A DNA stretch of 37,862 nt from CALCCV01 sp964388665. Lineage in GTDB: Bacteria > Bdellovibrionota > Bdellovibrionia > Bdellovibrionales > Bdellovibrionaceae. The stretch spans positions 1-37,862 of the forward strand of contig CAYMBJ010000039.1 of NCBI GenBank assembly GCA_964388665.1, given 5' to 3'. This document shows positions 7,959-14,763 of this stretch, one piece after another (positions within the stretch are counted from its first letter, which is position 1; each line of letters starts with the position of its first letter). The notes beneath the pieces are model-generated. The model did no database searches, was not told the origin of the DNA, and saw only the letters and a list, made by a program, of their open reading frames with translations. The translations under genes were made by a program, and so were the position numbers.

Positions 7959-10082
7959 TCAAAGCACAAGTTCAAATCGCTGACCCAAATCTAAAAAGGG
8001 CAAGTTCTCTCCCATTTCTGCCGGACTTCCCCCGTGTTCGTCATAACTACCAATACCCAGCTGTCCATAGAGGTTGTTGCCCCAGCATTTGACCCTGCCA
8101 GTTCCAAAAAGAACACAGGCATGTCGATCGCCGACTGCCAAATCCACAATAGTGTCTGACGTTCCTAAATCCACAGAAGGCAAATTTTCACCCATATCCT
8201 CAGGAGCAATACCTCTCCAGAATTTGTCGCCAAGGCCCAGTTGCCCGAAAGTATTATAACCCCAGCACTTAACCTGTTTGTTCAACATCAAGGCGCAATA
8301 GGAATAGGTGGTGCCTGAAATCTTTTTCACATTTTGGTGCTCACCCAAATTCACCTCTGCCAAGTTGTCTCCCATATCTCCGACCTGCCCACCCAAATTT
8401 CGTGCATGCCCCTGGCCCAACTGACCATAGTAATTGTATCCCCAGCATTTTACTTTGGCAGATTCAAACAAGGCGCAGGTGGAATTGAGATTGCTTGCTA
8501 GCTGAAGCAGCTTTCCCTGTTTAGATCCTATTTTTACAAAGGGAATCAAGTCTCCCACGGTGGTCGAGTCACCACCATAAATAAAATTATTTTCCAATCC
8601 CAATTGGCCAAACCTATTGTCGCCCCAACACTTGGCCGTGCCATTGCTTAAGATTGCACAGGTGTGACCACCGCCTCTAGACATGTTTTTGATATTGAGC
8701 TGACTGCCCACATCTAAGAATGTTAGATTTGTACCCATATCTTCTGGGACAATCCCACGACTACGAAAATCACCAATACCCAATTGGCCCGATTGATTTT
8801 GCCCCCAACACTTCACACTGTCATTTTCAAAAAGAACACAGGTAGAATCGAAGACCTGGTGAATTTGAACAACTCTCAAATCCGTTCCCAGATTTACATA
8901 GGGCAAAAAGTCGCCCATTTGACCTCTCCTCGTGCCTCTTGACTCTTTGTCGCCAAGACCCAATTGCCCGGTGTTGTTGTAGCCCCAGCATTTGACTTTG
9001 CCCTCAGTGGTTACCGCGCAAGTGGAATCTCGACCTGCTGAAACATGTTTCGTGCGAACATTTTCACCGAGATCTGTGTATTCTAGATTCGCGCCCATTT
9101 GCTCCGCTCTTGCGCCAACAGAATAATAGGACCCGATACCCAACTGGCCGCTAGCATTGGCTCCCCAGCATTTGAAGAGTTGATTTTCAAACAGGGCACA
9201 GTTGTGCCTATGGCCAGCTGTGATCGCAGTCACCTTTGGCACGAATTCTTTTTGATCAATCACGCCGTCATAATTGTCTTCGTCGAGAAGCTGTTGCGCC
9301 CGAGCCTTTGTGAGATTTGCAGACACCACATCAAATTCCATCCTAATTTCAATACTTGTGAGCGAAGGTGCGACCTGAAAAAGAACATAGCCCTCCGAAG
9401 TCATTCTTTGCCAAACGTCTGTGGGATTGGGTTTTGCAATCAACTTAAAGTGCGAAAAGTTTTGAGAATAGGTAACGAGCTTCTGTCCTGCGAGGTAGAT
9501 TCCGACAAACCCAAATATCGATTCGGTGTGACGAAATTTAATATTTGAAAACATAAACACTTCTGAGCCAAGATTTGTAATCGTAGCTTGATACTCTTCA
9601 CCATTGGGGCCCGCAAATTCTGCTAGACTGATACCGCTGACCTGCTCCGGCAACGTGACATTAAGAACTCCGGTGCTGTAGCGAATGGGCTGAACATCGC
9701 TCTCGACAGCCGCCCACCTCTGAATGGACGCCAAAAGGCTTGGGTCATTCACTCCACAAAGTGATGGAATTCCGCAATGATTATTTGCCGAGCGCAGCCA
9801 GATGCGGCTCAACTCTGGCGATTGCAAATTGATATAAGGTCGTGCATTTGAATAGGCCGTTACGGGATTCTCCACTGCATGCTCCGGTATTTGCCCGCGA
9901 CCATGACAGGCCGAGCACCGATTTTTTAAGACGGGATGAACTTCGGTGCGAAAGATTTCATAACCAGCTTCGGTCCTGAAATCATCCACCATCCCCACCC
10001 CCGCCGAAGGTTGAGGTGCAAGCACGAGCATAAAAATCAATGGGCCAATAGTAAAAGCGAATCCAAGGAATTCCTTATTCAT
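7959..10082 (-). CDS. Cytochrome c-like domain fused to RCC1 propeller
   Basis: A 707-residue exported protein. Signal peptide 1-27 (NKEFLGFAFTIGPL to PSA). A PSCyt1-like domain at about 38-128 carries the haem motif C56-SAC-H60 in VHPVLKNRCSACHGRG and a later C103/C109 pair. A beta-rich domain spans about 130-255. A degenerate EF-hand (EDNYDGVIDQKE, about 268-279) follows. Then seven RCC1-type repeats fill about 285-700, each with C-A-L/V and VKCWGxNxxGQLGxG, that is two cysteines per repeat, suggesting a disulfide-stabilised seven-bladed propeller outside the cytoplasm. ATG 10082 is preferred to TTG 10124: GGAAGG lies 8 bases upstream and the signal peptide begins there. It is first in the operon. 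The 208-bp upstream region contains a CTCTCA/TGAGAG hairpin (10210-10229) but no clear promoter. Confidence 0.85.
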   Translation of the reverse strand: MNKEFLGFAFTIGPLIFMLVLAPQPSAGVGMVDDFRTEAGYEIFRTEVHPVLKNRCSACHGRGQIPEHAVENPVTAYSNARPYINLQSPELSRIWLRSANNHCGIPSLCGVNDPSLLASIQRWAAVESDVQPIRYSTGVLNVTLPEQVSGISLAEFAGPNGEEYQATITNLGSEVFMFSNIKFRHTESIFGFVGIYLAGQKLVTYSQNFSHFKLIAKPNPTDVWQRMTSEGYVLFQVAPSLTSIEIRMEFDVVSANLTKARAQQLLDEDNYDGVIDQKEFVPKVTAITAGHRHNCALFENQLFKCWGANASGQLGIGSYYSVGARAEQMGANLEYTDLGENVRTKHVSAGRDSTCAVTTEGKVKCWGYNNTGQLGLGDKESRGTRRGQMGDFLPYVNLGTDLRVVQIHQVFDSTCVLFENDSVKCWGQNQSGQLGIGDFRSRGIVPEDMGTNLTFLDVGSQLNIKNMSRGGGHTCAILSNGTAKCWGDNRFGQLGLENNFIYGGDSTTVGDLIPFVKIGSKQGKLLQLASNLNSTCALFESAKVKCWGYNYYGQLGQGHARNLGGQVGDMGDNLAEVNLGEHQNVKKISGTTYSYCALMLNKQVKCWGYNTFGQLGLGDKFWRGIAPEDMGENLPSVDLGTSDTIVDLAVGDRHACVLFGTGRVKCWGNNLYGQLGIGSYDEHGGSPAEMGENLPFLDLGQRFELVL

Positions 10083-10290
10083 AGTCGAATCCTTCCGGCT
10101 ATTTCTTAAGACCAGGTGCGCCAACTCTTCCGTTATTGCAATCCAACTTCACGAAAAAATCAAACGGATTTCCCTCAACTTCAGACTGGCAAACCATTGA
10201 CCTGAGCAGCTCTCACGGCGAATTGAGAGGGAGTTTAACTTCTCCTAAAACTGGTTCATTGTCGCGTCCATGTGAGCGACCAGACCTAGC

Positions 10291-10872
10291 CTAAGGGCGA
10301 TAATACTTTTCGAGATCTCTGTCTTTTAAAAACAGACTCATCAATACAGTGTCAACATAGTGGCTCTCATATTTCAAATCCTGCCTGCGCAAACCCTCTT
10401 GCACAAAGCCCAAGGATTTGTATAAGCGGAGCGCTTGATGATTGTTGCTATGAACGCTCAAATCAATCTTTTCGATTTTTCCAGAGGATTGAGCCCAATC
10501 AATCAAGAATGAAATCATATGCGCACCAATGCCTCTGCAACGATGAGCAGCTGCCACGGAAAGTCCAAAACTTCCAGTATGAGATATTCTCTGGCGATGA
10601 CCATTCTCAAAATCAAGAATGGCCACCACCTGGTCACCGATCTCGCCGACGAGGGCAAGCCAATAGGTATTTGTGAAGTGGGCATCAAGCCATTTCTGTG
10701 AATCTTCCACACTCATTTCAAACTCAACTGCTGAAGTGAGATGATGAATCTCTTCGCTGATCACTGCACGAGCCAACTGATTCACTGCCAGCGCGTCTTT
10801 TTGCTCTGCCGTTCTCACTATCAGGGTTTGACCATCACGAAGCGCGACGGACCTTTCAATTGCATAAGCCAT
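10291..10872 (-). CDS. GNAT-family N-acetyltransferase
   Basis: A 193-residue single-domain GNAT protein. The acetyl-CoA binding motif is HRCRGIGAHMISFLIDWA (Q/RxxGxG/A type, about residues 110-127). The following NNHQALRLYKSLGFVQEG is the usual motif B. The N-terminal part (LRDGQTLIVRTAEQKDA) is the first strand and helix. The acceptor substrate is not evident; the overall shape resembles RimI/RimJ-like or antibiotic-type acetyltransferases. It starts 11 bp after the AI-2E transporter stop on the same strand, so the two are likely one transcript. The start has a modest AAAGG ribosome site. Confidence 0.9.
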   Translation of the reverse strand: MAYAIERSVALRDGQTLIVRTAEQKDALAVNQLARAVISEEIHHLTSAVEFEMSVEDSQKWLDAHFTNTYWLALVGEIGDQVVAILDFENGHRQRISHTGSFGLSVAAAHRCRGIGAHMISFLIDWAQSSGKIEKIDLSVHSNNHQALRLYKSLGFVQEGLRRQDLKYESHYVDTVLMSLFLKDRDLEKYYRP

Positions 10873-10883
10873 CGGCGCCTTTA

Positions 10884-12167
10884 CTACTTCTTCGTGACGG
10901 ATGATTCTTCAACACTGGCAACTTCACCGTCATTTTGAATCGCATTTTCACTGCCATTTTCCGGCAAGAGTGCGAGTATCTGGGCAAAAAATAGCATTGC
11001 AAACGGTCCAACAAAGAGACCGAGAAAACCAAACATCATCACCGCGCCGATGACACCAATGAATGCAATTACTGTGTTGATCTTGGATGTACCGCGAGTC
11101 ACCATCATTGGTCGAATCAAATTGTCTGCAATCGATGCCATCAAGGCAAACCCCAGGACGATGAAGGCTTGCTTTGGTCCATTCATCTCATTGGCAAGCA
11201 CAATGCAAAGAAGCGACATTGGCAATATTCCAAGAAGCGGAAACATAGCGGAAACTGCAGTTCCGACAAAAATCAGTGGCCATCTCGTGAGGCCACCCAA
11301 AGCACATCCCAAGGTGAGGATCGAAGCCTGAATGAAGCCATTGACCAAATTCGAAATGACGGCGACATAAGCCGAATTCAACGCTGCACCTAAAATGCGA
11401 AAATAAGTCATTTCGTGGTGAGGCAACATGTGCAGAAATTTCGCAAATACGGCGATTCTATTTTTTAAAACAAAATAGAAAAACACGCCAAACACAAAAA
11501 TTCCAATCACCAGGTTGGGAAGATTGGCCAACACTCCTGCGGCATACACAAATGCTGAATTCATTATTGGCTTAAAGTAAGAAGAGACCAATGAGTCGGC
11601 ATTGATTGAGTAATCAATGCCGAAGCTTTCAATAAATCCATTAACACTAATTATCTGACGTGCTAAAAATTCACTCAGACGACGCTGGGCAATGAATAGA
11701 CTTCTGCTTTCCCCCGATGTGAGATTGGCCGCGCCCTTTGACAACTCTCCAAACGCCAAGCCAACCGCATAAATCAAAAACACAAGTGCCGCGCCAATCC
11801 CTGAGCCGACCAGCCACTTTCGACCCTTTGACAATTTAGAAAAAAGAGCCTTCGCCTTGATGATCGCTAAGCCAAATATTGTCGCTAAAACGATGGGTTG
11901 CAAATAGGGAAAAAAAAGTGACGCCATAAAAGCAAACGAAATCCCAACTGCAATCCAAATGATGATGTTTGCCTCATACTCACGTGTGGCAGTGACGCTC
12001 TCCAATTTGGCATCAATTTTTTTACTTTCGATCTCTTCGCGCTGCTTTCGCGCCTGCTTCTCTTGCTTTTCTTGGTCGCTATCTTTTGGACGATTTATCC
12101 GATTGGCACGCAGCCCTGGATAGACCGGCGCCTCAGAACTGCTCTTCTTGGTGTCCTTGCTTTTCAT
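10884..12167 (-). CDS. AI-2E family (TqsA/PerM) transporter
   Basis: A 427-residue polytopic inner-membrane protein. The first 66 residues are cytosolic and highly charged (Lys/Glu-rich, probably coiled), an unusual extension for a family usually near 350 residues. Paired membrane segments follow at about 69-103, a segment at about 118-140, and more in the second half. The family hallmark near the C-terminus is visible as MMFGFLGLFVGPFAMLFFAQILALL-type sequence. Family members export autoinducer-2 or act as ion/H+ antiporters, and the substrate cannot be told here. The ribosome site is weak. The region upstream contains the 27-bp repeat copy at 12270-12296 about 100 bp from the start. Confidence 0.85.
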   Translation of the reverse strand: MKSKDTKKSSSEAPVYPGLRANRINRPKDSDQEKQEKQARKQREEIESKKIDAKLESVTATREYEANIIIWIAVGISFAFMASLFFPYLQPIVLATIFGLAIIKAKALFSKLSKGRKWLVGSGIGAALVFLIYAVGLAFGELSKGAANLTSGESRSLFIAQRRLSEFLARQIISVNGFIESFGIDYSINADSLVSSYFKPIMNSAFVYAAGVLANLPNLVIGIFVFGVFFYFVLKNRIAVFAKFLHMLPHHEMTYFRILGAALNSAYVAVISNLVNGFIQASILTLGCALGGLTRWPLIFVGTAVSAMFPLLGILPMSLLCIVLANEMNGPKQAFIVLGFALMASIADNLIRPMMVTRGTSKINTVIAFIGVIGAVMMFGFLGLFVGPFAMLFFAQILALLPENGSENAIQNDGEVASVEESSVTKK

Positions 12168-12269
12168 CTCGTGCTTTCAATCCTCTTATGGCCCAACACT
12201 AGCTCGACCCCTGGATAAAAGCGACAAATATTCACATATGGCAGCAGATTTTCCTTTTTCAGAAGCCTG

Positions 12270-12296
12270 TTAATTTCCTTTCGGCCGAGGTTAATA
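12270..12296. repeat. Solitary copy of the CGGCCG-centred repeat
   Basis: This 27-bp stretch matches the terminal arms of the inverted-repeat element at 34784-34964 apart from a few substitutions and one single-base insertion. Its pattern is TTAATTT-C-CTTTCGGCCG-AGG-TTAATA. It lies between the hemerythrin-like stop codon and the AI-2E transporter start, both on the minus strand. Only the outer 26-27 bp are shared. The rest of the 34.8-kb element is absent here. It could be a regulator site or the remnant of one end of a small mobile repeat. Confidence 0.6.
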
Positions 12297-12302
12297 AATT
12301 GC

Positions 12303-12800
12303 TCAGAGCTCACGATACAAAGCAAAATTTGTTTGCTCTTTATTCAAATCACTGATCTCAAATTCATGAGTGGATTTTCTTCGATATTGGTCGGCGAGAT
12401 TTCGATCCAAGTCGACATCTAGGATTCGCTTTAAAGCGGGAAAAAGCTCAACCTCCTCAAGGGCAAAGTGATGATCAATTAATTCCGCCAACACAGTCGC
12501 CTGCGCACTCCAAATCACGGAGTCACATTCTATTTTCATTTTCGCCAACAGATGTTCAATGAGTCTATGCTCTTCACTTCTTCCCAGAACAAATTCTCTA
12601 AGCTGAGGGGTCTGCATAAGTATGGAAAAAGCGATTTTCTCTTCTCTCGCCGCATAGGAATGCATTTGAGGAATGAGCATGACAAGTGACTGGCGACGTG
12701 TTGATAGCAAGCAATCTCCGTCCGCAAGAATCAGCGCTTTGTCCCGAATCCGCTGATGATCTTTTTGCAATTCACTCACTAACTCGGAAGAAAAAAACAC
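12303..12800 (-). CDS. Hemerythrin-like HHE protein
   Basis: About 165 residues forming one hemerythrin-like four-helix domain. Candidate metal ligands occur at the expected spacing: LQKDHQRIRD, HSYAAREEKIAF, EEHRLIEHLL and LIDHHFALEEVELF. The family binds a di-iron centre and senses or handles O2, NO or iron. The start is uncertain. GTG at 12800 follows AAGGGGGGC closely and is used here. GTG at 12815 would add five residues. It is downstream of the DUF1328 gene on the same strand with a 100-bp gap containing a 13-bp palindrome, so cotranscription is possible. A second hemerythrin-type gene lies at 21631-22167. Confidence 0.8.
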   Translation of the reverse strand: MFFSSELVSELQKDHQRIRDKALILADGDCLLSTRRQSLVMLIPQMHSYAAREEKIAFSILMQTPQLREFVLGRSEEHRLIEHLLAKMKIECDSVIWSAQATVLAELIDHHFALEEVELFPALKRILDVDLDRNLADQYRRKSTHEFEISDLNKEQTNFALYREL

Positions 12801-12827
12801 ACGCCCCCCTTGCACACTGGCAATACT

Positions 12828-12840
12828 GTGAAAGTTTCAC
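12828..12840. promoter_or_regulatory. 13-bp perfect palindrome upstream of hemerythrin gene
   Basis: GTGAAA-G-TTTCAC is an exact dyad 28 bp upstream of the chosen hemerythrin start, in the 100-bp gap after the DUF1328 gene. It is short enough to be an operator for a dimeric regulator. It has no T-run, so it is not a good terminator. Its function is an inference from position and symmetry only. Confidence 0.4.
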
Positions 12841-12900
12841 ATTCGCTTCCAATCATATCTTACCTTAGGACTCTGCTCACATCCCCTGGTATCAAATCAC

Positions 12901-13080
12901 TTACTGATGTCTAGGATTGCGGCCAGAAATGAGAGCTCCTAGCACCGATATTCCGCCTAGAATTAAAAACACAAACACAAGAATCTTTCCAATTTCCATT
13001 GATAAGCCCGCTATTCCGTTGGCCCCCAAGACAAACGCAAAAAGTGCCAGCACAAAAAAAGCGATTGCTGCACGTATCAT
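12901..13080 (-). CDS. DUF1328 (YtjA-type) small membrane protein
   Basis: A 59-residue protein with two hydrophobic segments (about 2-20 and 30-51) around the conserved LGANGIAGLSMEIGKILVFVFLILG-type core of the DUF1328/YtjA family. The family is small, inner-membrane and uncharacterised, and often sits among stress genes. ATG at 13080 is preferred over the longer frame because GGAGG lies 5 bases upstream. A sigma-54-like sequence at 13171-13186 lies upstream on the same strand. The hemerythrin-like gene follows. Confidence 0.88.
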   Translation of the reverse strand: MIRAAIAFFVLALFAFVLGANGIAGLSMEIGKILVFVFLILGGISVLGALISGRNPRHQ

Positions 13081-13170
13081 AATGACCTCCAAAAGAAATG
13101 TTAGGATTTCGCGACATTTCTATAACGCCAACGAACTGCCGCCTCCGCGACCCTCTACCATTGATATCTA

Positions 13171-13186
13171 AGCAAAACAAAGACCT
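13171..13186 (-). promoter_or_regulatory. Possible sigma-54 promoter for DUF1328 gene
   Basis: On the minus strand the sequence reads AGGTCT-N5-TTGCT, with the invariant GG and GC exactly ten bases apart. The -12 half is a full match to TTGCW. The -24 half keeps only the GG of TGGCAC. The predicted start of transcription is near 13159, giving an approx. 80-base leader before the ATG at 13080. It is weaker than the sites at 20061 and 22243. Confidence 0.4.
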
Positions 13187-13254
13187 ATCAATATTTTCAC
13201 TAACTCAATCATGTTGTTTTTCTAGAGGGAGCAGTGTAAAAATTGAACGTTTTC

Positions 13255-13283
13255 TTGTGTATAAATTGTACCCATGATAAAAT
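13255..13283 (+). promoter_or_regulatory. Possible sigma-70-type promoter of the regulator-kinase operon
   Basis: TTGTGT (13255-13260) and TAAAAT (13278-13283) are separated by 17 bases. The -10 matches TATAAT at five of six positions; the -35 matches only at TTG. The ATG at 13329 is 46 bases downstream. No sigma-54 pattern was found here, so the activator gene itself is probably expressed by a housekeeping sigma factor. Confidence 0.35.
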
Positions 13284-13328
13284 CTAAGCTGAACTATAGA
13301 GTAAACAATAACTTTGGAGGATGCTTCT

Positions 13329-14762
13329 ATGACTACCGAAAAGACATCTCCACATCTTGTCATTGTAGATGATGACATCGATATCCAAGATCTCGTCACA
13401 GCATTCTTTAAGCCTCGCGGATTCCGCGTCACTGCTTTTTCCACTGCTGAGGAGGCTTTGGTTGCAAGCAAGTCTCAGTGCGATTCCTGGGATGTGCTTC
13501 TAACAGATTTACGTCTACCACAGATGTCGGGAATTGATTTTATTGCAGAGATGAAAAAAATTCGTGAAGACTTGCCTATCATTCTGGTGACCATTACTAA
13601 ATCCGCAGAAACCGCAGTAAAAGCCATTCACCAAGGCGCCTATGATTTTATAGTAAAGCCGATTCATTTTCCACAACTCCAGGTTTCCGTGGAAAGAGCC
13701 CTTCATTACAAGTCGTTGCAGATGGACATTGTTGAGCTGCGCTCACAAGTTAAGGCTAAAGAGACTTCGATCTCAAAGACCATCATCGGAAAAAGTCCCA
13801 AGTTTTTAAGCGCGATCGAAATCGCTCGACGGGTGGCAAGTAGCCAGGCTAACATCTTCATCACCGGAGAAAGCGGCACTGGAAAGGAAGTTTTTGCCAA
13901 ATTCATTCACGCAGAGAGTCCACGCAGCAAGGGTCCATTTGTAGCGATCAACTGCAGCGCAATACCAGAAAATCTCCTTGAGTCAGAACTCTTTGGCCAT
14001 GCCAAGGGCGCTTTTACTGGTGCCCAGGATAAAAAAATTGGTCTGTTCGAAGAGGCCGAAAATGGAACTCTCTTTTTGGATGAAATTGGCGATTTAAGCA
14101 CTCAGCTTCAGGCAAAACTATTGCGAGTGGTGCAGGAGCGGAAGATCAAACGCGTGGGCGAGAATCAGTATCGAGCGGTCAACGCGAGAATTATTTCTGC
14201 CACTCATAAAAACCTCGTTGAGGAAATTGCTGCGGCACGTTTTCGCGAAGATCTTTTCTTCAGACTCAATGTCATTCCAATACATATCCCGCCTCTAAGA
14301 GAGCGCCCTGAAGACATCTTGCCCCTTGCCGAGAGCTTTTTAAAAAAATACGCCCTTATCAATGGATCTCCAGCAAAGACTTTTTCAAAAGATGCGACAA
14401 AATTTCTATTAGAAAATCATTGGAAGGGCAATGTTCGCGAACTTGAGAACTCAGTAGAAAGGGCCGTGGTCATGGCCACCGATCCACAGATTGAAGCTAG
14501 CAATTTTCTATTGGGTCAAGTACCAAGCTTCGAAAATGCCTTGGAGAGCCATCAGCTCAGTGAAGAAGACTTTCATATAAAGTACTCTGGAAAACTATTA
14601 ACAGTGGAAGAGATCGTCCAAAGATACATCGAGTATGCTGTTGATAAAAATGGTGGCGCAAAAGATAAAACTGCAAAAGAGTTAGATATTGACCGAAAAA
14701 CTCTTTATAAACGCTTCAAACAGATTCAGGCCCAGCAGCAAGAAGCACCCATGACGATGTAG
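13329..14762 (+). CDS. NtrC-family sigma-54 response regulator
   Basis: A 477-residue transcription activator with three domains. Receiver, 8-125: acidic pocket VDDD, phospho-acceptor Asp60 (LLTDLRLP), Lys110 (VKPIHF). AAA+ sigma-54 interaction domain, about 150-385: Walker A G180ESGTGKE, intact GAFTGA loop at 227-232 and Walker B TLFLDEIGDLS, so it should contact sigma-54 RNA polymerase. Fis-type helix-turn-helix at the C-terminus (KDKTAKELDIDRKTLYKRFKQIQ). ATG at 13329 is chosen for GGAGG 8 bases upstream, over TTG at 13314. The hybrid kinase gene begins 1 bp after the stop, so regulator and kinases are one operon. Its targets may be the sigma-54-like sites at 13171, 20061, 22243, 22305 and 34981. 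Confidence 0.95.
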   Translation: MTTEKTSPHLVIVDDDIDIQDLVTAFFKPRGFRVTAFSTAEEALVASKSQCDSWDVLLTDLRLPQMSGIDFIAEMKKIREDLPIILVTITKSAETAVKAIHQGAYDFIVKPIHFPQLQVSVERALHYKSLQMDIVELRSQVKAKETSISKTIIGKSPKFLSAIEIARRVASSQANIFITGESGTGKEVFAKFIHAESPRSKGPFVAINCSAIPENLLESELFGHAKGAFTGAQDKKIGLFEEAENGTLFLDEIGDLSTQLQAKLLRVVQERKIKRVGENQYRAVNARIISATHKNLVEEIAAARFREDLFFRLNVIPIHIPPLRERPEDILPLAESFLKKYALINGSPAKTFSKDATKFLLENHWKGNVRELENSVERAVVMATDPQIEASNFLLGQVPSFENALESHQLSEEDFHIKYSGKLLTVEEIVQRYIEYAVDKNGGAKDKTAKELDIDRKTLYKRFKQIQAQQQEAPMTM

Positions 14763-14763
14763 T

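Noticed and set aside
10103..10118. GG-N10-GC spacing upstream of the cytochrome-RCC1 gene
   Set aside because: Only the spacing fits. The -12 half is not TTGC, and the -24 half matches at GG alone.
12262..12277. GG-N10-GC-like spacing upstream of the AI-2E gene
   Set aside because: Both halves match the consensus poorly. It is likely chance in AT-rich DNA.
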